Assembly: GCA_025938035.1 (NCBI GenBank)
Contig: JAICQE010000030.1
Coordinates: forward strand, 1 to 30,442
DNA: 30,442 nucleotides
Source of the DNA: Vicinamibacteria bacterium
GTDB lineage: Bacteria > Acidobacteriota > Vicinamibacteria > Vicinamibacterales > UBA2999
Reading direction: 5' to 3'
The notes beneath the pieces are model-generated. The model was not told the DNA's origin. It was given only the letters and a program-made list of their open reading frames with translations, and ran no database searches. Made by a program: the position numbers and the translations under genes. Positions 15,308 through 21,836 of the stretch are shown piece by piece (positions within the stretch are counted from its first letter, which is position 1; every line of letters starts with the position of its first letter).

Positions 15308-16245
15308 CAGTAATTCTTGCGCAGATCCATCCCCTTATACAGGCTGGCGACCTCGTCGGCGTATCCGTTGAACATCTGCGTTTTCATCGAGCGGAAGAGC
15401 GACGGCAGCCGCGCCTCGGTCGCCTGGCTATGCCGCGGATGATCGACCGTCGGATTCACGTTGGAGTAGAAGCCGTAGGCTTCCGGCCAGTTGATCATCC
15501 ATGACGTCTGCGGCTGCCTCTCGACGAAACGGATCCGGACGATGGACTTGATGCCCTTGAAGCCGTACTTCCACGGCACCACCAGACGCAGCGGTGCACC
15601 GTTCTGGTTCGGCAGCACCTCCCCGTAGATGCCGACGGCAAGAATAGTCAGCGGATGGAGCGCTTCATCCAGCCGCAGGCCCTCGACGTACGGCCACTCG
15701 AGCACGTCGCTGCGCTGACCGCGCATCTGCCCGGTGTCGTGGGCAGTGGTGAATTCGACGAATCGAGCCTTCGCCGTCGGCTCCACTCGCTTGATCAGAT
15801 TGGCGAGCGGGAAGCCGACCCAGGGAATCACCATCGACCAGCCTTCGACGCAGCGCATCCGATAGATCCGATCCTCGAGCGTTTCGCCTTTGAGGATGTC
15901 TTCGAGGTTCAGGCGGCCCCGCCTCGCGCACTCGCCTTCGATGGCCACGGTCCAGGGCTGCGGCGGACGGTACCGTGGCGCATAGACGGCCGGGTCGCTC
16001 TTATCCGTGCCGAACTCATAGAAGTTGTTGTAGGTGGTGACCTGCTCCCAGGTGTTGGGCTTTTCGGTCGTGCTCAGCGCGCTGCGGATGGTGGTGAGCT
16101 TGCGCCCGTGCGCCGCCGGCTGCTGGGCGGACACGGAATCGGCAAGCACGGTTGCGCCCCCCGCAACCATCATGCTTTGCATGAACGAGCGGCGGTTCAG
16201 ATACACCCGGCGTGCGGTGATCTCCGAGCTGGGAATCCTTGCCAT
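15307..16245 (-). CDS. msrP: Protein-methionine-sulfoxide reductase catalytic subunit MsrP
   Basis: A 312-residue periplasmic molybdoenzyme of the sulfite oxidase fold. A twin-arginine signal (RRSFMQSM, residues 18-25) shows export in folded form. The Mo-ligand Cys is in YRMRCVEGWSMVIPWVGFPL, and PYVEGLRLDEA, NGAPLRLVVPWKYGFKGIKSI and the ending FNGYADEVASLYKGMDLR follow E. coli YedY/MsrP closely. It repairs oxidised methionines in envelope proteins. A strong GGAGG site precedes the ATG. The haem-containing membrane partner MsrQ is absent next door; the coupled gene is an amidohydrolase instead. It needs Mo-molybdopterin without guanylate. Confidence 0.95.
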   Translation of the reverse strand: MARIPSSEITARRVYLNRRSFMQSMMVAGGATVLADSVSAQQPAAHGRKLTTIRSALSTTEKPNTWEQVTTYNNFYEFGTDKSDPAVYAPRYRPPQPWTVAIEGECARRGRLNLEDILKGETLEDRIYRMRCVEGWSMVIPWVGFPLANLIKRVEPTAKARFVEFTTAHDTGQMRGQRSDVLEWPYVEGLRLDEALHPLTILAVGIYGEVLPNQNGAPLRLVVPWKYGFKGIKSIVRIRFVERQPQTSWMINWPEAYGFYSNVNPTVDHPRHSQATEARLPSLFRSMKTQMFNGYADEVASLYKGMDLRKNY

Positions 16246-16315
16246 GCTGCCTCCAGCCGTTTAGACGCCGTCGGCGTCAAATCTGTCCGGGGTCCCGTGC
16301 TATAAGGTGCGCGCC

Positions 16316-16957
16316 ATGCTGATTAGCCGTTCCGTACTCTTCCTGCTGATGGTGACCCTGGCCGCGTCCGGGTTACAGGCTCAGGAGCCAGACGCCTACA
16401 GCCAGCTTGTGGATCGGCTGAAGTCCGGCGATCGCACGGTGGATTTTACCGAGTTGCGGATGGCTTTTGCCGAAACCGCCAACTACAACGGGATGATGAT
16501 GGGCGTCTACCGGCAGCTCTGGAACCCGCTCAACACGAAGGACTTCGAAGGCGCACTGAAGATAGTTGATGCGGTGCTCCAGAGAAATTACGCCGAGCCG
16601 AATGCTCACATGGTGGCTGTCATTGCCCATTCCCAGCTCGGACGCCAGGAGGAATCACAGTTTCACCGGTTCGTTGCCGAGGGCCTGGTGCGGTCGATCA
16701 TGTCGCAGGGTGACGGCAAGACGCAGGAGACCGCATACCGGGTGATCGACATCAGCGAGGAGTATGCGGTCTTCCGGATGATGGGTCTGACGCCGAGGTC
16801 ACAAGGAGCCTCTGCAGCGAAGGACGGAGAACCGATCGTCGATACGATGACCCTTCTCGACAATCGGACCAAGGAAGAGCGCGTGATGTATTTCGCGGTG
16901 GAGAATCGCGCGTCGCTGGCGAAGAAGCGAGCCGCCGCGGCTCAGGCTCCCCGCTGA
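16316..16957 (+). CDS. Secreted DUF4919 family protein
   Basis: A 213-residue protein with a signal peptide (LFLLMVTLAASGLQAQ, cleavage likely after AQA/Q) and a helical repeat-like body: YSQLVDRLKSGDRTVDFTELRMAFAETANYNG resembles the start of DUF4919, and NAHMVAVIAHSQLGRQEESQFHRFVAEGL suggests TPR-like helices. A GTG at 16307 in frame is possible, but the ATG gives the better signal peptide. Function is unknown. It is divergent from msrP with only 70 bases between the starts. A TATAAG hexamer ends nine bases before the ATG, which would leave almost no 5' leader if it is a -10 box. Confidence 0.75.
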   Translation: MLISRSVLFLLMVTLAASGLQAQEPDAYSQLVDRLKSGDRTVDFTELRMAFAETANYNGMMMGVYRQLWNPLNTKDFEGALKIVDAVLQRNYAEPNAHMVAVIAHSQLGRQEESQFHRFVAEGLVRSIMSQGDGKTQETAYRVIDISEEYAVFRMMGLTPRSQGASAAKDGEPIVDTMTLLDNRTKEERVMYFAVENRASLAKKRAAAAQAPR

Positions 16958-16970
16958 CGGTCCCTTGTAA

Positions 16971-16996
16971 GTAGTGTCCGCCTTCAGGCGGACCAC
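16971..16996. repeat. Family-B hairpin repeat
   Basis: GTAGTGTCCGCCTTCAGGCG followed by GACCAC; the hairpin is GTCCGCC-TTCA-GGCGGAC (16976-16993). It lies between two convergent genes. A near-identical copy is embedded in the AOR gene (18710-18735), and the left half is found at the end of mobA. Confidence 0.8.
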
Positions 16997-17003
16997 GGGT
17001 GCG

Positions 17004-17831
17004 TCAATCGGGTGTCGGGCGTTCGGCGCCGTCCACAACCAGGAACTCCACCGGCCCCGTCGTCGACTCCAGCTTCAGTCCGAGCTGCTCCTGGATCGCT
17101 GCGAACAGCGTCGGTAGATTGCTGTCTGGTCCCGGCGCCGCCTGCAGACCCATGCGGGCGAACCGTAGGTCGAGGTCGTACGTCCCGGTCAGCCCAGTGC
17201 GATCCACGACTATCCGTCCGGCGCTGCCGCCGAGCGCTCCCGCCAGGTTCGCCAGACTTACGGCGCCGCCCTGGATGATCGAACCGGTCGCGTCTGTGAA
17301 CATGGAGCGCATGCCGCACAGCATGAGCTCGCCGGCTTGGGGCGGCGGAATCGTAGCTCCGGGCCCACCGAAGACACCCCCCTTCCGGCACTTGCTGGAC
17401 AGCTTCAGATTCGGACCGAGACGCCGGTCCGGCCGGGCCACAACCAGGGCGTAGATAGGCTGATCGCGCATTTCCCTGCGCGCCACGAGCGTGAACCTAT
17501 CCGCAAGCAGCGTGCGCAGCATAAGTGAGAGCTGATCGTCCGGGGCGCCGGCCGGTGCGCGCGCGATGACGTCGAACCGCTCGGAGTCCATCCACGAGGG
17601 CCCGCCAACGACGCGCTCGAGGCGCAGCCCGTACGCACTGGAGATGAGCATCCGTAGCGGATAGTTCGTGAACGTCATCGACCCGTTGCCGAACCGGGCG
17701 GACTGGCTGCTGGCGCCCGTGTTCGGCCTCACCGACGCGACCTCGAACGCGGGCACCGGAGACTGCTCCTGTCCGGCTATTGTCGCGAGAAGCCCGCTGG
17801 CCACGACTGTCAATGCGGCGATGCGACGCAT
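17004..17831 (-). CDS. TIGR03435 family acidobacterial secreted protein
   Basis: A 275-residue protein from the ATG at 17831, chosen for its GGAG site and signal peptide (MRRIAALTVVASGLLATIAGQ). The text FEVASVRPNTG, MTFTNYPLRMLISSAYGLR, VGGPSWMDSERFDVIARAP, DDQLSLMLRTLLADRFTL and GLTGTYDLDLRF is diagnostic of TIGR03435, a family expanded mainly in Acidobacteriota. The repeats of phenotype LRTLLADRF are shared with the secretin/STN-like region of transcription-associated or BlaR-neighbouring proteins; the role of the family is unknown. The last line (LESTTGPVEFLVVDGAERPTPD) is the usual ending, so the gene is complete. Confidence 0.88.
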   Translation of the reverse strand: MRRIAALTVVASGLLATIAGQEQSPVPAFEVASVRPNTGASSQSARFGNGSMTFTNYPLRMLISSAYGLRLERVVGGPSWMDSERFDVIARAPAGAPDDQLSLMLRTLLADRFTLVARREMRDQPIYALVVARPDRRLGPNLKLSSKCRKGGVFGGPGATIPPPQAGELMLCGMRSMFTDATGSIIQGGAVSLANLAGALGGSAGRIVVDRTGLTGTYDLDLRFARMGLQAAPGPDSNLPTLFAAIQEQLGLKLESTTGPVEFLVVDGAERPTPD

Positions 17832-17881
17832 AGGTCTCCGTGCTGCCTTAGACGAGCGTCGCCGGTGCCCGGTTGGTGCGG

Positions 17882-19645
17882 TCAGACTCCGCGCTGACGG
17901 TGATACTCGGCTACCAGCTCGTTCAGCCGGATGCGGCTCAGTGAAGCGGCGGGGTCGTCCGGCAGCGGAGTGTTCAGAAAACGCTCGGGCAGCGTGTCCT
18001 CCGCAGGCGTCCATCCGGCGAGAAGATTGAACCGGCGCTTCGCTGCGACGATGCGTTTGGCCGTTTCGCGCAGTTCACCGGCGGTTGCATCCCATCCCGT
18101 GACGGCACGGAGCATCACCGCGGCTTCCGCGTAGAAATCCTCGAACACGCCGCGCAGGAACTTGCAGACGATGAGCGAGTCCATCAGCGCGGCCTTGTCC
18201 TCGGTCTCGATGGCGTGGCGGACCGCGTCGAGCGTCACGTTCCGGCGATCGACCTTGTCCGAGAAGTCCACCTCGTAGGCGCCGCTGCGGTTGTGGTCGG
18301 CGCCGCGCGGGCCGACGGCGAATCCAAGCGCCATCGTCTGCAGCGCCCGCGGTTCGTATCCCGGAATCTCCAGTCCCTTGACCTGTGGAGCGATCGAGAG
18401 GCTGTCGTGCCCGATTGCCTGGGCGGCGCGGCGGCTGCCTTCGGCGAGCACGCGCCCGATTCCCGTGCGCGACCCGATCAGCTCGATGGCCCGCAGCAGC
18501 GCCTCGCCGCTGCCGAAACGCAGCCACGGCTCGTCCAGCCATCCGCGCTCGACGCATTCCATCGCGAAGGCGATTGTTCCGCCCGCGCTGATCGTGTCGA
18601 GGCCGAGCTCGTCGCAGCGGCGGGATGCGCGCAGGACGACGTCGGGATCGCTGATGCCGCAGAGCGAACCGAGCGCGAACAGGCTCTCGTATTCGACGCG
18701 CACGCCGTCGTAGTGTCCGCCTTTAGGCGGACCTAATGAATAAATGTGCTCACAGCCGATCGTGCACGTCACGCAGCTCTCGCGCGTCTTCGATCGCGTC
18801 GCCGTCAGGTGCTCCGGCGAGAGATTGACGGCGTCCTCGAAGGTGCCGCTCTGAAAGTTTCGCGTCGGCAGCGCGTTGAAGCGGTTGAATGTCAGGAGGT
18901 TGGTCGCCGTCCCGAGCTCGCGGTACTTCGCCGTCGCCGGGCCGAACGACCGCTTCGAGAGGTCGCGACTGAGGGCCGTCAGTTCCTGCGGGTGGGCCCA
19001 CTCGACGCGGAGCGTGCCGCGGACGGCAATCGCCTTGATGTTCTTCGCGCCAAGCACGGCTCCGCTTCCACCTCGTCCCGCGTGCCGGCCGTCGTGCGAG
19101 ATGGTCGCGTAGCGAACGAGCTGCTCGCCGGCTGGACCGATCGAGGCGATGCGGTACTCCGGACCAAGCTCGGCTCGCAGGCGGGACTCGGTGTCCTGGC
19201 ACGTCGCGCCGCGATACGCGGCTGCCGGGACAAGACGCACCCGCGCCTGTTCCTCGCTTCCGTCCTGTTCGACGACGAGCACCGAGAGCTCTGCGGCGCG
19301 GCCGACGATCATCAACGCGTCGCCGCCGCAGCGCTTTCCGGCCACCGCAAAGCCGCTGCTTGCCAGCGAGTCGTTGATCCGCTCGGTGAGCGGGCTCTTG
19401 CTGACGACGGCGAACTTGGCGGAGGTCGTCAGGGGACTGCCAACAAGCGGGCTGAACGCGAACACGATCGGGGCCTCAGGCGCCAGTGGATCGACGTTCG
19501 CCGCGCCTTCGTCGAGCAGCAGCCGGACGCCAAGACCGCTGCCGCCGAGAAACTGACGAAGCGTCGCGTCGTCGAGAGGTACGCGAGTGGCGGACCCGGC
19601 CGTGACGTCTATGCGGAGGTAGGAGCCGTGGTAACCGTGGGCCAT
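17882..19645 (-). CDS. Aldehyde:ferredoxin oxidoreductase family tungstoenzyme
   Basis: A 587-residue member of the AOR family (usually 600-700). The 4Fe-4S ligands are Cys291, Cys294 and Cys298 (CVTCTIGC) and Cys494 (LIVCKFL), in the canonical C-x2-C-x3-C...C layout. Also visible are the opening YLRIDVTAGSATRVPL, FLGGSGLGVRLL, GRGGSGAVLGAKNIKAIAV and EIPGYEPRALQTMALGFAVGPRGADH. The family uses a W-bis-pterin to oxidise aldehydes to acids, passing electrons to ferredoxin. Residues 304-312 (LGPPKGGHY) are encoded by an inserted repeat just after the third cluster Cys. The moaD-like gene lies 69 bases upstream on the same strand, across a repeat cluster. The substrate is unknown. Confidence 0.9.
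   Translation of the reverse strand: MAHGYHGSYLRIDVTAGSATRVPLDDATLRQFLGGSGLGVRLLLDEGAANVDPLAPEAPIVFAFSPLVGSPLTTSAKFAVVSKSPLTERINDSLASSGFAVAGKRCGGDALMIVGRAAELSVLVVEQDGSEEQARVRLVPAAAYRGATCQDTESRLRAELGPEYRIASIGPAGEQLVRYATISHDGRHAGRGGSGAVLGAKNIKAIAVRGTLRVEWAHPQELTALSRDLSKRSFGPATAKYRELGTATNLLTFNRFNALPTRNFQSGTFEDAVNLSPEHLTATRSKTRESCVTCTIGCEHIYSLGPPKGGHYDGVRVEYESLFALGSLCGISDPDVVLRASRRCDELGLDTISAGGTIAFAMECVERGWLDEPWLRFGSGEALLRAIELIGSRTGIGRVLAEGSRRAAQAIGHDSLSIAPQVKGLEIPGYEPRALQTMALGFAVGPRGADHNRSGAYEVDFSDKVDRRNVTLDAVRHAIETEDKAALMDSLIVCKFLRGVFEDFYAEAAVMLRAVTGWDATAGELRETAKRIVAAKRRFNLLAGWTPAEDTLPERFLNTPLPDDPAASLSRIRLNELVAEYHRQRGV
18710..18735 (-). repeat. Family-B hairpin repeat inserted in frame in the AOR gene
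   Basis: GTAGTGTCCGCCTTTAGGCG plus GACCTA, hairpin GTCCGCC-TTTA-GGCGGAC (18715-18732). It differs from the intergenic copy at 16971 mainly in the loop. Read on the minus strand it codes LGPPKGGHY without a stop, within six residues of the last Cys of the CxxCxxxC cluster motif. Confidence 0.8.
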
Positions 19646-19648
19646 CAG

Positions 19649-19710
19649 TAATTCAGAATGCTGAATTCAGAATTCAGAACAGCTGCATTCTGCATTCAGA
19701 ATTCTGCATT
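19649..19710. repeat. ATTCAGAATTC-type short repeat cluster
   Basis: About 60 bases built of overlapping ATTCAGAATTC / ATTCTGCATTC words with internal palindromes (GAATTC three times over). It is much richer in A and T than the surroundings. It separates the moaD-like gene from the AOR gene. The sequence has no ORF of interest. Confidence 0.75.
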
Positions 19711-19714
19711 GCCT

Positions 19715-19969
19715 TTACCCGCCAGCATCCGCTGACAGGATCAAAACACAGTCATCGGCGCCGAGCGGTGTTCCCGGATCGCTGATGAATTCGTCGCCGT
19801 TGAGATTGGCGGCGAACGAGGGGTGCAGGCGGTCGCCGGCGATAACCTCGGCGAGGGCAGGCAGCCGGCTGGAGAGCGTTTCCAGCAGCTGGCCCAGCGT
19901 CCGGGCTTCGACAACCATCTCGGCCACGCCAGCACGCTGGCGGGGGACTCCCAGGAACTCGACGTACAT
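19715..19969 (-). CDS. MoaD/ThiS-family sulfur carrier protein
   Basis: An 84-residue beta-grasp protein. The start at ATG 19969 gives MYVEFLGVPRQRAG, the normal beginning; longer in-frame starts run toward the divergent gene. The C-terminus is DADAGG-like (ILSADAGG), ending in the Gly-Gly tail that is thiocarboxylated to donate sulfur. TLGQLLETLSSRLPAL and NLNGDEF are MoaD-like. It is the first gene of a pair with AOR, so it may supply molybdopterin for the tungsten enzyme specifically, a gene pairing often seen with AOR-family enzymes. No moaE or moaA is in the window. Confidence 0.82.
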   Translation of the reverse strand: MYVEFLGVPRQRAGVAEMVVEARTLGQLLETLSSRLPALAEVIAGDRLHPSFAANLNGDEFISDPGTPLGADDCVLILSADAGG

Positions 19970-20052
19970 CGCTTGGTCTATTGTCCTAGCTTCCGGCGTC
20001 CGCCGAAAGCCACGTGATAGCATTGCAAAAAACCCAATGAATATTGAGAGTT
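19970..20052. promoter_or_regulatory. Divergent control region between moaD-AOR and fdh1BA
   Basis: These 83 bases separate two divergent Mo/W enzyme operons, so both promoters and any shared operator should lie here. The right half (19998-20052) is AT-rich next to the FDH start. An inverted repeat CGGCG-TC-CGCCG is near 19995-20006. I see no convincing -35/-10 pair and name no regulator. Confidence 0.45.
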
Positions 20053-21834
20053 ATGAGCAGTCCGACATCCCAGCCGCCGATCAAGCCGGCCGCTAAGAGT
20101 GGCAGAGGTGGCAAGCGGGGGAAGGTTCGCGCGACGCCCAAGGGGCGGGTCGTCGATCCGAAAGCCCTCGAGGAAGTGCGTGCGCTGCTTGGCGACGCCC
20201 CCCGCCGCCGCGACCTGCTGATCGAGCACCTGCACAAGATCCAGGACCGGTACCACTGTCTGTCGGCCCCGCATCTCGTCGCGCTCGCCGCCGAGATGAA
20301 GCTGGCGATGACCGAGGTGTACGAGGTCGCGACCTTCTATCACCACTTCGACGTGGTCAAGGAGGGCGACGTGGCGCCGCCGTCGATCACCGTGCGCGTG
20401 TGCGATTCGATCGCCTGTGAGCTTGCGGGCTCGCACCAGCTGCTGGAGACGCTGCCGTCGCTCCTCGGCGCTGGCATCAGGGTGCTTCACGCTCCGTGTG
20501 TTGGACGCTGCGAGACCGCGCCCGTGGCGGTCGTCGGGCAGAACCCGATTCCCAACGCCACCGCCGAACAGGTGGTGTCCGTGGTGCGGCAGGGTCACGT
20601 GACGCACCCGCGAGACGACGAAGCGACGATGCACCCGCATTTCAGCGTCGTCACACCGGGGCACATCGACTACAAGGCATACCGCGCGGCGGGTGGTTAT
20701 GCGCTGGCCGCAGCGTGCAGCGCAGGCACGCGCACGCCGGCGGACGTCATCGCCTTGATGGAAGACTCGGGGCTCCGCGGGCTCGGCGGCGCGGGATTTC
20801 CCGCGGGCCGCAAGTGGAAGCTGGTCTCCGCGGAGCCGGCGCCGCGGCTCATGGCGATCAACATCGACGAAGGGGAGCCGGGCACGTTCAAGGATCGCTA
20901 TTACCTCGAGCGCGATCCGCATCGATTCATCGAAGGCGCGCTCATCGCGGCATGGGCCGTCGGCATCGACGCGATCTACATCTATCTGCGCGACGAGTAT
21001 CACGGCTGCCGCGCCATTCTCGAGCGCGAGGTTGCGGCACTGCAGGCGGATCCGCCATGCACGCTGCCCGAGATTCACCTTCGCCGCGGCGCCGGCGCGT
21101 ACATCTGCGGCGAAGAGTCGTCGATGATCGAGTCGATCGAAGGCAAACGCGGCGAGCCGCGGCTGCGGCCGCCCTACGTGGCGCAAGTCGGGCTGTTCGG
21201 ACGTCCCACGCTCGAGCACAACATGGAAACGCTCCACTGGGTGCGCGAGATCATCGAGAAGGGCCCCGGCTGGTTTTCCGGTCACGGCCGCCACGGGCGC
21301 AAGGGACTGCGCTCGTTTTCCGTCAGCGGCCGGGTCGTCAAGCCCGGGGTGCACCTCGCGCCCGCCGGCATCACGCTGCGCGAGCTGGTCGACGAATACT
21401 GCGGCGGCATGCTGCCCGGCCACGAGCTCTACGGCTACCTGCCGGGCGGCGCATCGGGCGGAATTCTCCCCGCGTCGATGGCCGACATTCCGCTCGACTT
21501 CGATACGCTGAATCAGTACGGCTGCTTCATCGGTTCGGCCGCCATCGTCGTGTTATCGAATCACGATACTGCCGCGGCGGCGGCCCGCAACGTCATGAAA
21601 TTCTTCGCCGACGAATCGTGCGGTCAATGCACACCGTGCCGCGTCGGGACGGTAAAGGCCTTGCAGCTCATGGGCGAGAAGCGCTGGGATGAGCCGCTCA
21701 TTCAGGAGCTGTCGCAGGCGATGATGGACGCATCGATTTGCGGCCTCGGGCAGGCGGCCCCGAATCCGGCATTGAGCGTGTTGAAGTACTTTCCTCAGGA
21801 AGTGGGGGATCCCTTCCGAGGGACGAAACAGTAG
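20053..21834 (+). CDS. fdh1B: Formate dehydrogenase beta subunit, NuoE-NuoF fusion
   Basis: A 593-residue diaphorase subunit. The ATG at 20053 is preferred over an upstream TTG. After a basic N-terminus, the NuoE-like part (about residues 35-190) has the 2Fe-2S ligands in RVCDSIACE and APCVGRCETAPV. The NuoF-like part has LRGLGGAGFPAGRKW (FMN/NADH), NIDEGEPGTFKDRYYLERDPHR, GAGAYICGEESSMIESIEG and the 4Fe-4S motif ESCGQCTPCR with a later Cys in SICGLGQ. It passes electrons from the catalytic subunit to NAD+. The fused form and length match Fdh1B of the tungsten FDH1 of Methylobacterium (572 residues), whereas FdsG/FdsB systems keep the two parts separate. The catalytic subunit starts two bases after the stop. 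Confidence 0.92.
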   Translation: MSSPTSQPPIKPAAKSGRGGKRGKVRATPKGRVVDPKALEEVRALLGDAPRRRDLLIEHLHKIQDRYHCLSAPHLVALAAEMKLAMTEVYEVATFYHHFDVVKEGDVAPPSITVRVCDSIACELAGSHQLLETLPSLLGAGIRVLHAPCVGRCETAPVAVVGQNPIPNATAEQVVSVVRQGHVTHPRDDEATMHPHFSVVTPGHIDYKAYRAAGGYALAAACSAGTRTPADVIALMEDSGLRGLGGAGFPAGRKWKLVSAEPAPRLMAINIDEGEPGTFKDRYYLERDPHRFIEGALIAAWAVGIDAIYIYLRDEYHGCRAILEREVAALQADPPCTLPEIHLRRGAGAYICGEESSMIESIEGKRGEPRLRPPYVAQVGLFGRPTLEHNMETLHWVREIIEKGPGWFSGHGRHGRKGLRSFSVSGRVVKPGVHLAPAGITLRELVDEYCGGMLPGHELYGYLPGGASGGILPASMADIPLDFDTLNQYGCFIGSAAIVVLSNHDTAAAAARNVMKFFADESCGQCTPCRVGTVKALQLMGEKRWDEPLIQELSQAMMDASICGLGQAAPNPALSVLKYFPQEVGDPFRGTKQ

Positions 21835-21836
21835 CC

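Noticed and set aside
16307..16315. GTG at 16307 as the start of the DUF4919 gene
   Set aside because: It adds only three residues before the Met at 16316, which begins a better signal peptide.
18746..19651. Plus-strand ORF of 301 codons opposite the AOR gene
   Set aside because: No recognisable domain, and the AOR cysteine motifs and length are clear on the minus strand.
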